Shown piece by piece: positions 23,067 through 33,997 of a stretch of DNA of 64,000 bases (the stretch's first letter is position 1; the number at the start of each line of letters is the position of its first letter). This stretch comes from Echinarachnius parma. Taxonomy: Eukaryota; Echinodermata; Echinoidea; Clypeasteroida; Echinarachniidae. The notes beneath the pieces were generated by a model. The model was not told where the DNA came from and did not search any database. It saw only the letters and a program-made list of their open reading frames with translations. The stretch spans positions 107,001 to 171,000 of the forward strand of contig JBAMJV010001803.1 in the NCBI GenBank assembly GCA_037951105.1, written 5' to 3'. The translations under genes and the position numbers were made by a program.

Positions 23067-23182
23067 CTTAGGCAGGCTGGCGCAGTGTGCCCTGGCCTCG
23101 TGCCAGTTCATCACCTGTCGGGTGAAGAGGTAGCACTTCCGGTTGCCAAGTGTCCAGCCTAAAGGGCAGATCAGGAGCGAAT
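23067..23182 (-). CDS. Gene A exon 4: CTLD N-terminal part
   Basis: The exon encodes residues 105-143, the beginning of a long-form C-type lectin domain: CPLGWTLGNRKCYLF followed by MNWHEARAHCASLPK. C110 and C121 are the extra N-terminal disulfide pair of long-form CTLDs. The W-x-EAxxxC helix with C138 is the conserved first cysteine of the canonical pair. The acceptor is TTTTCAG|AT (phase 1) and the donor AAG|GTTTGT (phase 0). A second acceptor-like CTTTAG lies 21 nt downstream in the same phase; using it would delete the first cysteine. Gene B uses the equivalent of this inner site. Confidence 0.88.
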
Positions 23183-23439
23183 CTGAAAACAATACATAAC
23201 ACGCAACAAGTCAATGAGATGCAGGGAAAACTGCGCCGAGACTGAATTTATCTTAATGTTTTTTTTTTCGCGACTATTGTGTGAAATAAAACAAAAGTAC
23301 TCATTTCTCCATGGCTGACTAAGCGACAAAATGACCTGAAACTAAACTCACCAGATATAAAGGACAATTAAATCGGGCCAAACGTGCGACGTGTCAACGG
23401 GGGGGGGGGGGGGGGGATCAACCAGGCAATGACCAAGGG

Positions 23440-24130
23440 GCGAGATTGACGACCAACAGGTGTTGCGAGTGTTGAGGTGTCAGACTGAGAGTGGAACGAT
23501 GTGTAGCTCAACCACTGCGAGCTTTAGGGTACCTTTGTGTAAACTCGATCGTGCCTTATCCTATAAGAAGCATATCAAGAAGACGATAGGCATAGTAGCT
23601 AGAATCTCGAAATTGTATCATCAGGACGCTAGCAACATCACACTTTGGTGCTGACCCCAAGTCATAAACTGCAGGTATTGCCCTATTGTGAAGAACCTTG
23701 ACACCGCACTCAACAACACATCAATAAGTAGCAGGCTGCCTGAAATCAATAGTTGACCTTGCTAGCATCGGATATCCAGACCAAAGACTAACTAACATAT
23801 GTCTAATGAACGGTTGAAGCAAGCGACAGATGACAAACACAGACGTCATGCATCCCGACACAGCTTCCTCGATTATTTCCCACCACCTGAGCAGAATACT
23901 CTACCGTCAGCCTGTAGCCCCTAATCATCAGCAAACTAAACCTCCAGTGGACAGAGTGGCAATGCCTGAACCGAATAAGGACTAGAATGGGGCGGTGTAA
24001 GGCCAACTTTAAAAGATGGGGCTATGCCCATGACAGACCCAGACGATGGACCACATCTTGCAGTGTAATGGAGCGGGTTGCACACAAAAGACCTTGTTAA
24101 TGCGATGGCAATCGCAGCAATTGAGTTATG
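23440..24130 (+). pseudogene. Decayed LINE reverse-transcriptase 3' region
   Basis: The plus strand reads KLDRALSYKKHIKKTIGIVA, then after frameshifts VKNLDTALNNTSI and QTMDHILQC. These match the region after the RT core of L1/Jockey-type LINEs (LGV.LDR.LSYK.HI..TK.KV, LDTALNNTCR, CDCG..QTM.H.L.CP). Many stops; non-functional. It follows an 18-bp G run (about 23400) in the intron between gene A exons 3 and 4. Confidence 0.6.
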
Positions 24131-24442
24131 GAATAACTTAATTTAGGAACCTGTAGTATTTTCAAGAAAACTGTAATTTCGACTTCAGTGACCGAGAGGG
24201 CAAAGCATTATCCATTGAGCGCAAGAGCGCAGGCTTAGTTTCTTAGTATAGGGGGCAGCTTATATGGCAAAAGCAAATTAAAATTTTGTATGAGTTCCCT
24301 TCATATTGGGGGAGAGGGTCTTTTCCCTTAGCTACACCTGTCGTTAGGTTTGGATGCAGGACATATGGTTTCTTCATTCCATAGACACTTCGAATCGACT
24401 CCATGATAATTTTAACCTTCCCAGCGCAACCTATTTTATTTT

Positions 24443-24482
24443 CCAACATGGCGGCCATCTTTAAGAATGGCCGCCATGTTGG
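24443..24482. repeat. Perfect 16-bp palindrome CCAACATGGCGGCCAT
   Basis: CCAACATGGCGGCCAT and its complement are separated by an 8-nt loop. Each arm carries a GCGGCCAT/ATGGCGGCC sequence like YY1 sites. Related GGCGGCC arms occur in the MITE at 39945-40447, so it may be the core of a foldback element. Confidence 0.7.
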
Positions 24483-24639
24483 ATTTTACAGTACCTTTGT
24501 CACGGGATACATCTGTATTTAGCATATTTGGTTTTTACATACTATAGATTATTGAAATCGACTCTAAAATCAATGAAAATGACCAACTATATATATTTTA
24601 AATGTTGCTTGTAAGTATCGGTTTCCATGGTGGTGTATA

Positions 24640-25157
24640 TAATACGTGTGGTTTGAGGTTACACCATGTGAGAGGGGTGGATTGGTGAGTCCTGAAAAGG
24701 ACTATGGTAGTCCTAGAAATTTGGACTGTTGGTTTTTATGATAGTAAAACGTTAATTTAAGTTGCAGTCTTGGGGTAAAAATATGAATAATTATCATAAT
24801 ATGCAATATGAAAATATAGCATTTATTCAAATTTTCAGGTAATTTTGCATATTATGATGTTATGTAGCCAACTGGCTACTTCAAAAATGGTTTTATTACA
24901 ATCCTTGATTACAATCCCTGACGACGGATAGTCAACCTATTCGAAACGTCGAGTCCCTCCTACCATCCACCCTCTCCTCGCAATACCAACAGTCCTTTCT
25001 AGGACTACCAACTGTCCTTTTTAGGACTCTCCTAGAAAGAATACCAACAGTCCTTTTCAGAACTACACTAACAGTCCTTTCTAGGACTACCATAGTCCTT
25101 TTCAGGACTTACCAATCCACCCATCTCACATGGTGTACCCGTAAACCACACGTATTA
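24640..25157. mobile_element. Foldback element with AGTCCT..AGGACT minisatellite
   Basis: Inverted arms TAATACGTGTGGTTTGAGGT / AAACCACACGTATTA and GTGGATTGGTGAGTCCTGAA / TCAGGACTTACCAATCCAC run ~80 bp. Inside are GACGACGGATAGTCAACC..GAAACGTCGAGTCC (24918-24956) and about five AGTCCTnnnnAGGACT units. A larger copy is at 51991-52522. It lies in the gene A intron 3. Confidence 0.7.
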
Positions 25158-25439
25158 ATCCTTGACCCTTAGAACATAGGAATAGAGACATTATTAATTT
25201 TGTTAATTTGTCAGAATTAAGAGATGAAATATGAAACACGTCCCCTTCTACCCACTAGACTAATGAGACAGGTTTTTGTTTTTCGAATTTCCATTTTGTT
25301 AAAAAGATATTTATGATTGAAATGTTCAGACTGGATAGTCCTAACCGTGTACAAAGTCAGTGCAAGGAGTCAGAGAATATCACTTTGCATTGCATTTGTG
25401 CTCATTTTTCAGCCATATAACGTCCATTTAACTTGAAAT

Positions 25440-25920
25440 GATTACACAATTATACCCAGTAGACATATCAGATAACAACAATATACATTGTATCAACCAT
25501 TCATCACTTTGTACACATGTCAACAAAGTAAAGGGATCTAGAAACTTTGTTGACATGAGCACAAATTCTGAATGGTTGATAACAATTTTATTTTTGCGAT
25601 GTGATATGTCCACTAAGTAATGTGTGCATATTTCATGTTAAATGGGTGTTATATGGCCGAGTAATGAGCGAAAGTGCGAAGTGATAATCGCCAGCTCGTA
25701 ATTGCACTGACTTTGTAAACAGTTATATACTGTTCAGTGGATAATAACAAATCTGAGCAATTCAATCGCAAATATCTATTTAATGTCTGAGGGAAATTCG
25801 AAAAAACGAAACCGGTTCCATCCATCTATTGGTAATGCAAGTAAAACAAGGTATGAGAGAACCATTAGAGTTCAAAGTAAGTTTTGTTGATTTGGTCAAT
25901 GTTACTAGATCCCTTCAATA
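25440..25920. repeat. MITE family M2, with inverted left extension
   Basis: CAACCATTCATCACTTTGTA...AACAAAGTAAAGGGATCTAG is an inverted partner of the following AACTTTGTTGACATG..GAATGGTTGATAAC. The right end TTACTAGATCCCTT abuts the EGF exon of gene A: the donor at 25925 is only a few bases away, so the exon 3 donor flank is repeat-derived. Confidence 0.6.
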
Positions 25921-25925
25921 CGTAC

Positions 25926-26030
25926 CTGTTTCACAATTTGTTCCCGATGTGTACGGCGCACAGATACACGTGTATCCAGAGAGAGTTTCCATACATGTAG
26001 CGTTGTTCTTGCAAGGATTACTCAAACAAT
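25926..26030 (-). CDS. Gene A exon 3: EGF-like domain
   Basis: The 105-nt phase 1-1 exon codes residues 70-104. It has six cysteines (71, 76, 82, 91, 93, 102) in the EGF order CxxxxCxxxxxCx8CxCx8C, with the typical SGYxCxC turn and NPCKNNATC. An N-glycosylation sequon (NAT) lies between cysteines 2 and 3. It starts DC rather than DxDEC, so it is not a classical calcium-binding EGF. The acceptor is ATGCAG|AT and the donor CAG|GTACG. In such lectins the domain acts as an extracellular spacer or protein-interaction module before the CTLD. Gene B carries the same exon at the same length (61768-61872). Confidence 0.88.
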
Positions 26031-26160
26031 CTGCATTTGTTTAACAATGACGAGAACACACAAGACTTTTTACGCAAACTGTAACATTTAGTCACGAGTT
26101 TAAAACAAGTTGAGCTCTACATGATGCATTCATTCACCTTTCTATCGAAAAAAAACAAAC

Positions 26161-26346
26161 ATGCAGTGTGCGGCCACAGTGTGAACACACTGTGTTTCCT
26201 AATGTGAACCACAGTGTTACATTGGTGCGTTTTAACAGTGTGAAAACCTACTCATACTGTTAACACACTGTCAACACACTGTGATCACACTGTGTACACA
26301 CTGCGAGTGTTGTTGCACTGTGGCACATTGTGTTTTTTTCCAGTAG
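26161..26346. mobile_element. Second CACAGTG-palindrome element
   Basis: CACAGTGTGAACACACTGTG followed by further CACACTGTG units and ending CCAGTAGGG, related to 10846-11163. It lies 130 bp upstream (minus-strand sense) of the gene A EGF exon acceptor. Shorter traces are at 22870-22960, 53281-53330 and 58110-58140. Confidence 0.55.
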
Positions 26347-26488
26347 GGTATTTTGATAGTATGATCAAACGATTGCGATTCGTTAACATTATATACAGGT
26401 TTTCCCGCTCAATTTTATACTGTTTTAAATCAAATTCATTAAGGGTCATTTAAATTCACGCATTGCCGCGTAATAGTTGGATTAGGTC

Positions 26489-26742
26489 TTTCAAATTCCG
26501 AATAAGTGCAAGCGAATTCATGCATACGCAATAGCTTTCGTGAAATAGACACTGGAGTTCATTCGCGAATGTGCATTCAATTTAAAGCGTCATTCCTGAT
26601 AAGCACGCATACAAGTTGAAATTCGGCTGCACATTCACGAATTCGAGGGCCTATAAATGAACTCCCGTGCTATTCGCGGAAGCTAATGCGTAAGCGTTAA
26701 TTCGATTGCACTTATTCGGAATTTGAAAGACTGTATGTTGAC
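26489..26742. repeat. Palindromic MITE present at the same site in gene B (62210-62465)
   Basis: TCTTTCAAATTCCGAATAAG at the left and CTTATTCGGAATTTGAAAGA at the right are perfect inverted ends; inner arms (GCAAGCGAATTC.., GAGTTCATT..GTGCATTC) pair too. Gene B carries the same element at the equivalent intron position, so it was inserted before the duplication. Confidence 0.75.
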
Positions 26743-26799
26743 TGTATGATATGAATTCACTTCCGTTTGCATTTGAATGAACGTTTAATATTGATCATC

Positions 26800-27516
26800 A
26801 TGGCCGACACTGATAATGTGACATCAAATCTTGAAGATTATGATGATATTGAAACTGAAAGTGAAATTATTAATACACCTGCAAGCACAAGAACATCAAA
26901 ACGAACTGCATCTGCATCCACAAGCCAGAGAGCTAAAGGGAAAAAAATCTACTAAAAACAACCCTCAAGCCAAAAGAAATCAGATAAATCCAAACCAAGC
27001 ATGAACTATGCGCAGTCTGATTTCTTGGGTTTTATAAAACAATTACTACAGGATACTGAGTTCAAAAAGCTACTACAAAATTGTGTAGCAAAAATTGTAG
27101 CAAACACAATCGTTGAAGTGAAAGAAGAACTCTCGAAACGAATCTGTGAAACTGAAACCAGACTGGAAAACTCACTAGATGAGAAAGCTTAGGAACTGGA
27201 AACGTTGTCAAAATCAATCAGCGAAATGAAAGATCACATCGATACCTTGCAGAACCCGATGCATGACGCAGAGCAACACAATCGACGACATTTCATTAGG
27301 CTGTATGGTGTCCCAGAAGCTGTTGGAGAAAACACAGACCGAGCTGTCATCGAAGCGCTCAACTCGAATCTTCCTTGCTCACTCTCGCCTGATGACATCG
27401 AAGGCAGTCATAGATCGGGGAAGCCTCGTGTCTCGGGTCCTGGAAACAAGACATCAAAGCCGAGACTAATTCTCATCAAGCTATGCTCCTACAATAAAAA
27501 AAAATCAAAATCATGA
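26800..27516 (+). pseudogene. LINE ORF1 (broken)
   Basis: Starts MADTDNVTSNLEDYDDIETE, with an acidic then Ser/Thr/Lys-rich region, a shift at about 26940, then KPSMNYAQSDFLGFIKQLL, a heptad-like stretch (KRICETETRLENS) with an in-frame TAG at 27190, and HNRRHFIRLYGVPEA, the RRM-like core found in L1/CR1-type ORF1 proteins. At least one frameshift and one stop. Role: RNA-binding chaperone of the retrotransposon. Confidence 0.65.
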
Positions 27517-28395
27517 AAGTGAAGAGGAATCTGAAGACCTTACTAGCAGGAACTACGATGTCCTCATGAAAACTCTAGCTCATCCGAAGGTGGAAGCAGC
27601 GTGGTCAGTTGACTGGAGGATTCTAGTAGCGACAAAAACCTGCAAAGAAGGCAAGCAGATGATTAAAGTGATACATAACTTGGCACAATTAAATTCTCTC
27701 TAGATCCTTTTGGCTGTTATGATAGAAGCCACAAAGCAAGTTTATAATATACATGTATATGAGAGATTAAACCACTATTTGGCTCAAACATGATTGTATT
27801 CATGTACAACGCAATCATTGCACAATGTATTCATTTTTTACGACTTGAACTTTAATCAAATTGGAATCATAACAGAGCCAAGCTGTAGTGCAGAATATTG
27901 AAGCTGGAATCAAGAAAGGAATCTACAGGACCATTGGTATACTAGGTGATAGTCCGTGATATTTGATCTTTTAATACGCTCTTAAATAGATAATTTGTCT
28001 ATGATTATAATCACTGCAATCAAACTTTAAATAGGATAAATGCAGGAAACAATATCGAAACTCAAAGTAACATAATCTGATCAAAGCTGAAGCTCATAAA
28101 TACAGAGACATATAATCATGGAACCAGTACAACTTTAGATTTATAGCCACGATGACACTCTCTTTCCATAACTCCTGGATTCTGGATCATATTTGATACT
28201 TATGAATAATTAAAAAAAAAATAAAAAAAAATACATGTTTTTCTTTAAAATGCAATACTCAATGCTACACTTAGAACACTTTTATTGCGTTCTACATTTT
28301 GTATTCATTTGGACGTAGATGCCCAGCAGAACCAGTGCTATATACTTTACTTTAAATTTCACAGAGAACTCTTACTTTTGTATACGTTTGTTATA

Positions 28396-29308
28396 CAGAC
28401 TGTCCCAGAAAAAACGAAACCGGGTTTCATGGCAGAAATGTTATGTTATAATGAATAATTTCCTTGATGATATAATATGTCTGAAAAGCTCTGTGGCTCC
28501 TCTTTCATTTGATATACAACTAATGGCACATAATTCACGCATGACTGAATTAGAACGATGGAAAGTGGTGTTACCAAAATTCCATTTGCACGCAGAAATT
28601 GCAAGTTTGGGTGAGGTTTTGGGGTGAGTTTTAAGGGTATTTTGAAAAAGGACAAATACCGCATAAAAATTCATAATTTTATCTTTTATATGACACCTCA
28701 TGATTAAAAAATAAATGATTTATGCCAGAGAACGAGTACGAAAACATGCTTGATTCCAGCCCAAATGAGTAACTTTCCTGATCTAGCCTGTTTCCCATGT
28801 TTTCCCTGATCCCTATGTTTGTGTAAATTCACTCATGCATCAAAGTCCATTGTCAGCTGCTAAGTCAGGAAAGCTGAGCGACTTCTTACTCAACTTTCAC
28901 GCATTTGGCATGTTTGGGCAGAAATCAGGCATGTTTTCATCGTACTCGTTCTCTGGCATAAATCATTAATTTTTTTAGCATAAGGTGGCATGTAAAAGAT
29001 AAAAATATGAACTTTTATGTGGTGTTTGTCCTTTTAAAAAATAAGTACGTTTACAACCATTAAAACTCACCCAAAAAACTCACCCAAACTTAAAATTTAT
29101 GCGTGCAAATGGAATATTGGTAACACCACTTTCCATTGTTCTAATTCAGTCATGCTTGAATTATGTGCCATAAGCATGATAAGTTGTACATCAAATGAAA
29201 GAAGAGACACAGAGCTTTTCAGACATATATGTATCATCAAGGAAATTATTCATTATGACAGAAAATTTCTGCCATGAAACCCGGTTTCGTTTTATCTGGG
29301 ACAGTCTG
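28396..29308. mobile_element. Foldback MITE (CAGACTGTCCCAG ends) inside the LINE
   Basis: Ends CAGACTGTCCCAGAAAAAAC and GTTTTATCTGGGACAGTCTG are inverted, flanked by TA. The two halves are near-complementary over ~400 bp each. A second copy is 40906-41801. Frames of up to ~100 codons in it are chance and mirrored on both strands. Confidence 0.85.
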
Positions 29309-29609
29309 TATAGTGCATAGTGAATTAAAAAAGTGCACATTCACCTAGTAACTTTTATACCTATATCTTGTTTGCTATTTTGTACTGTGTGTGTATTTAA
29401 TCTTTGTTTGATATGTGTACATGTGTTCTTTGCAACAGGCAGAATTCTGATGTAAATTGTAACAATTGTTTTCTTTGTAATATACTTAATAGACAAAATG
29501 ACTCTTTAGCTTCCATTCATAATAGAGAATTTGGCACTGACAATAAATATTATACCCCACACGAATTTTATGAATATTATAAATTATTTGATAAAAAGTA
29601 ATACACTAT

Positions 29610-30240
29610 CTTTGTTCCATTTCAATTGTCGTAGCCTGAAACGTAATTATGATATTTGTTTAAGAATGTGTTCAAACTGTTAAAAGACCATTATGTAAAT
29701 CAATTATTGGCGTCACTGAAACTTGGTTGAAACATTTATTTATAAGTAATAGTCGACATGATAAAAGAGGAGGTGGTGTAGGGATATTTATTCATGATGA
29801 TATTAAATTAAAAAGAAGACTAGATTTAGATGTTTGTAATGATAGTGTAGAAAGTATTTTTAATTGAAGTGTATAATAAGATAAAGAATTATGCAGTTGT
29901 ATACAGACCACCTCAACAATTAATACGTACTTATAGATAAATTCCAGGAGTCCTTACATGTTATAAATAATGAGAAAAAGGAACTTGCTATATTGGGTGA
30001 TTTTAATGTTGACTTAATGAATCTTGGTGTTTCATCATGTGCTAATGATTTTTTTGATTGCTTCATTTCATTTTCATATTTACCTCAAATATTTAGGCCA
30101 ACCAGGATTACTTCACATTCAGCAACTATTTTAGATAACATTTTTTTATAATTACACAGTAAAGGTACAATATAGTGGTATAATATTAACTGATGTCAGT
30201 GACCATTGAACCCCTTATGTAATTATTACTTTTGATAATG
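29610..30240 (+). pseudogene. LINE endonuclease domain (broken)
   Basis: Across several frames the plus strand shows LFHFNCRSLKRNYD, GVTETWL, KRGGGVGIFIHDDI, YAVVYRPPQQ, LAILGDFNVDLMN and FRPTRITSHSATILDNIF. These are the standard blocks of the exonuclease-endonuclease-phosphatase fold of CR1/Jockey-type LINEs (TETWL, GGGV, YRPP, GDFN, PTR...S.LD.I). Multiple stops. Confidence 0.7.
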
Positions 30241-30266
30241 ATGTAAATAAATATAATGAACAATTT

Positions 30267-30869
30267 ATGAAAAGAGAAATTAATGATTGTAATATTCAAA
30301 CATTTCAATTAAAGTTACATTCTGTTAATTGGAGGATTTTGGATTTTATTACAGATGTAAATCAAAAGTACAGTAAGTTTATTGAAATATATTGTAAATT
30401 ATATGATGAATGTTTTCCAGAAGTTCAGATAAGGAAAAAGAAACATCAGTCTGTTAAACCATGGCTTACTGTCGAAATTAAGAAAATGTGTAAACGTAAA
30501 TATACTTTATATAAAAAATATTTGAAAAATACTACTACCTATCGAGAAAAGGTATATAACTGTTATAGAAACACGGTAAATAGTGCAATACGAGATGCTA
30601 AACGTAAATATTATGATGCTAAATTTAAAGATGCTCTGAATAATGCAAGAAAAACATGGAATATAATAAATGAAGTATTGAATAAGAAAACATATAAGGA
30701 CCCTATTAAGGAAATTGAGCATGAAGAAGGTGTTATAGTTGATAAGGTTGAAATGTCAAATTTGTTCAATTATTTGTTTTATATTGGAAAGAAAATTCAT
30801 GAAAATGTACATAACTCAGGGGATTCTTTCAATAGTTATATGCATGGTAATTGTTTGGACCAATTTTAA
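30267..30869 (+). pseudogene. LINE ORF2 linker fragment (200-codon open frame)
   Basis: The longest open frame in the window. It starts MKREINDCNIQTFQLKLHSV, has KKHQSVKPWLTVEIKKMCKR (the 'PW.T.EI' block before the RT in CR1/Jockey-type ORF2) and NNARKTWNIINEVLNKK. It is Lys/Asn/Tyr-rich, in line with AT-rich drift. It is part of the LINE, not a host gene. Confidence 0.75.
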
Positions 30870-30879
30870 AATCAGACAT

Positions 30880-32400
30880 TATTAATATTGTTTTAAATTT
30901 AGATGTAAATAAATCAGCAGGGTCTCATGGAATTAGTCCTAAAGTGTTGAAATGTTCTATTGATGCATGTTGTTTCTCCTTTGTGTAATATTTGTAATTT
31001 TTTCTTGAGGAAGGTGTTTTTCCCAGTGCATTAAAAATTGCAAAGGTCATACCAGTTTTTAAAAGAGGTAGTAAAACTTTATTGAATAACTTTAGACCTG
31101 TTTCTGTTTGATCAATTTTAGAAAGAATTTAGAAAAAATTGTATATAATAAATTGATATATTTTGTTGATAAACACAACATTTTATATAGCAAACAATTT
31201 GGATTTATAAATGGATACAGTACTAATCATGCCCTTGTTATTGATTTTACAGATAAACTTGCCAAAGCCTTTGAGCAAAAACAAACGGTAATAGGAATTT
31301 CTTTAGATTTGTCAAAGGCATATTATTGTATTGATCATTCTATTTTATTAAAACATTTTTTTTAATGGAATAAGAGATATCGCTTCAAAATGTATCAAAG
31401 TTATTTAAGTAATAGGACACAGTACGTATGTATAGATGGTCATAATTCACAGTATTGAAATATCTCTGTTGGTGTACCTCAGGGATCCAACCTGGGACCT
31501 CTTTTGTTTTTACTTTATGTTAATGATTTGCAATATGTACGTGATGTTTTATCTGCACTTTGATTTGCTCATGATAGAAGCCTATATGTGACGGGTAAAG
31601 ATTTAGTACATTTGAATTATATAATTAATGTAGAAATGGGTAAAGTGCAATCATGGTTTTTAGCCAATAGACTCCAAATTAATTACAGTAAAACATGTTA
31701 TATGATATTTAGCCCACATAATTTAGATATTAATGAAGATTTGATAGATATAAAATGAAATGGGGTTGTAATAAAGCAAGTAAAATGTACTAAATTTCTT
31801 GGTGTATTTATGGATGAAAAATTATGTTGGAATGAGCATATTAGTTATATTTCTTTAAAGATTTCGAGGATAGTTGGGGTATTAAATAATTTGAAGTATA
31901 TTTTGCCTTTGAGAATTTTAGTAAATATATATAATAGTATGGTTTAATCACATTTAAGTTATTGTAATATTGTATGGGGCAATTGCTCATCTTATTTAAT
32001 GAATAGACTGTTTTTATTACAGAACGGGCTGTTCGTGCGATTACTAAATCACATTATTTAGCACACACACATAATTAATTTTTTTAATTGAAAATATTAA
32101 ATATATATGATATAAATAAATTGCAGATTGCATGTTTTATGTATTCATATTTAAACAAGTTATTACCTCCACTTTTTAATGGATATTTTAAAATATAATA
32201 GGAATGTCAATGTGTACAAAACAAGAAATTCACATAAAATATAATATACTCCGTTCTGTAAATATAACTTTTCTAGATCAATTATTAGTTATCAAGGTGC
32301 GATAGTGTGGAATGATTTGCCTGATGAATTAAAACAATGTCTAACTCTATAACATTTAAAAATAAAGTTTAAAAGATATCTGAATAATAAGTCATTACAA
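30880..32400 (+). pseudogene. LINE reverse transcriptase (broken)
   Basis: Visible RT blocks: NLEKIVYNKLIYFVDKHNIL, YSKQFGFINGYSTNHALVID, VIGISLDLSKAYYCIDHSIL, then after a stop GVPQGSNLGPLLFLLYVNDL, a degenerate catalytic box FAHD in place of FADD preceded by a TGA, WFLANRLQINYSKTCYM, and HLSYCNIVWGN. Loss of the FADD aspartate and several stops show it is inactive. Confidence 0.8.
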
Positions 32401-32729
32401 TAGATCTGTTAATTTATACGCCTGCTTGATATGTGTTATGTGTGTTTTGTCTTAAGTAATGTATATTTTTATATTCATTATTATATTCATTTCAATAAGT
32501 TGTAGTTACAGAAGGGAAAGGCCTTGACAGGCAAATGGCCTTTGCCTTTCCCTCACATCCACTGCGGCTTATTATTGCTATTTTCTCATGTTCTTGTATT
32601 GCTGTGTGTAGATTTTAGATGTTATATGTTTTGTATAATGCTCTTGAATATTGTTTTCTATGTTGCTTCCAATGTATATATATTTTGATGTATTTTTAAA
32701 GTGATGTGAAATAAACTGAATTGAAATTT

Positions 32730-33144
32730 GGTATTTATTATACATGTACATGTATTAATTTGTATGTGTCAAATAGCCCATTATGTGTTATCGAAATTGA
32801 TCGCAATAATATGATTATGCAAGAATGCACTTTCTCTACATCTCCAATCTCTGTGATGTCTAAATCTGTATTACGCTCTGAATCCCGATCACCGGAAAAC
32901 TGTTTGATGAGTCAATCACGCATATCGCAAGGACTCAGAGTGAAAGCGATTACTTTATACAGGATCGTACGCACGCACGCATGGCGGCGCGGAGTGACGC
33001 TTGGCCACTAGTCATTGCTAGTAGGGCAATATATTTTATGTAGTATTTCTATAGCGTCTTTTTAACGTCTTATGTCGTGTTAAAAGTTTTTCTAAGGTGG
33101 ACTTTCATACGATTTAGAAGGCACTTTATACTCCTGTATATTAT
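32730..33144. other. Gene A intron segment conserved with gene B (62570-62926)
   Basis: CTCTGTGATGTCTAAATCTG, CTGAATCCCGATCACCGG-like and ACGCACGCACGCATGGCG recur in the same order in gene B. Stretches of near identity in an intron point to a recent duplication. It includes GC-rich GCATGGCGGCGCGG. No frame. Confidence 0.6.
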
Positions 33145-33370
33145 AGTGGCTTAGCGGTTAGAGTGTCCCCCTCATGCACGGGAGGTCTCGGGTTCGAACC
33201 CAGACCGGGTCATACCAAAGACTTTAAAAATGGTACCTTCTGCCTTCTCGCCAGGCGCTCGGTATTTATAGAATGGAGAAGGGAAAGTTAATCACACGAG
33301 TTACCAGAAGGATGGACCCCTTCTGTAGCTTTCGGTACATTTAGTTGACGTGTGACCTAGGGCTAATGAA
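33145..33370 (+). repeat. tRNA-derived SINE
   Basis: The A box is TGGCTTAGCGGTTAGAG (33147-33163) and the B box GGTTCGAACCC (33191-33201), with 28 nt between them, followed by GGGTCATACCAAAGAC and a unit with GGCGCTCGGTATTTATA. It does not fold as a complete tRNA. The same SINE is at 62927-63171 in gene B. Confidence 0.75.
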
Positions 33371-33722
33371 TAGGCACCGCCTTATGTGCGAAAATTGGCA
33401 CGAGAAGGACTTTAAAGGAGAATTTTGTTGATTTTAAATCGCTTTATATTTGGTATTTTATGAAACAATACACTATATGGTATACAAATGTTGACTTTTC
33501 CAATGACGCTGAATCAATGGAACGGAATAGCCCTCCATCAAAAATTGCCGTTTTACTACTTCATAATTCGTCTCGTGGACCCCTCCGAAACTCTGCCAAA
33601 AGTATGACGTCATTCATTGAGTAGCTAGCACTAGCTGACCGTAGTACCGATCAGCTCGCGCCGACTTTGTACATGCTTTTAATTCAGCGTGCAGCATACG
33701 TAGCGTTCAAAGAAAAGCCGAA

Positions 33723-33848
33723 ATGTCGGAACTCGCGCTAGAACTTGAACTAGAGATTGAAGAGAATGACTCAGATGAATCTTCTGTCGACAGCGATAAC
33801 GATGATGGTGAGTTGGGACAGTTAGAAACGGAAGGGGAAGAAGAATAA
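33723..33848 (+). CDS. Short acidic ORF in inverted-repeat element
   Basis: 41 codons: MSELALELELEIEENDSDES then SVDSDNDDGELGQLETEGEE E and TAA. Strongly acidic with good codon-like regularity. The stop overlaps the next ATG (TAATG). Probably the N-terminal remnant of a transposon protein; function unknown. Confidence 0.35.
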   Translation: MSELALELELEIEENDSDESSVDSDNDDGELGQLETEGEEE

Positions 33849-33997
33849 TGATGACGGCCGAAGATATGACAGAGTCAGAGACGGAGGAGGCGCAGCGGCT
33901 GCACTACCCCAGGCGTATACCCGCGCCGCACGAACCGGAGGCCAGAGCTAACGGGGTGCGGCGCGGAGCGGAAGACGATGATGTGACGGTGGTGTAA
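33848..33997 (+). CDS. Second acidic ORF overlapping the first stop
   Basis: 49 codons starting MMTAEDMTESETEEAQRLHY, then PRRIPAPHEPEARANGVRRG and AEDDDVTVV. GC-rich relative to its surroundings. Since the two frames are adjacent (-1) and compositionally alike, they may be one protein split by a frameshift. Confidence 0.3.
   Translation: MMTAEDMTESETEEAQRLHYPRRIPAPHEPEARANGVRRGAEDDDVTVV

Larger units (their letters stand above)
26767..32729 (+). mobile_element. CR1/L2-like non-LTR retrotransposon, degenerate, ~6 kb
   Basis: In order on the plus strand: a coiled-coil/RRM ORF1, an AP-endonuclease domain, a linker, a reverse transcriptase, a 3' UTR with a GGAAAGGC..GCCTTTCCC stem, and the end TGAAATAAACTGAATTGAAA. 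The coding frames are broken by many stops and shifts, so it is dead. Gene B lacks it: sequence flanking 32730 resumes homology with 62570. A 913-bp MITE (28396-29308) is inserted in it. Clade is judged from motif style, not phylogeny. Confidence 0.75.

Noticed and set aside
23460..23654. Host gene encoding MLRVLRCQ...
   Set aside because: The KLDRALSYKKHI stretch fits the post-RT region of a LINE and is followed by frameshifted LINE blocks.
24243..24458. 71-codon minus-strand frame starting MAAMLENK
   Set aside because: It starts inside a perfect palindrome, has no exon signals or recognisable domain, and sits in intron repeat sequence.
28319..28701. Opposing ~70-100-codon frames at 28.3-28.7 kb and again at 41.3-41.6 kb
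   Set aside because: Both lie in the foldback MITE; the frames are complementary shadows with no conserved protein pattern.
33145..33220. Functional tRNA gene
   Set aside because: A and B boxes are good, but the cloverleaf arms are not complete and the unit is followed by a SINE body; it is repeated at 62927.
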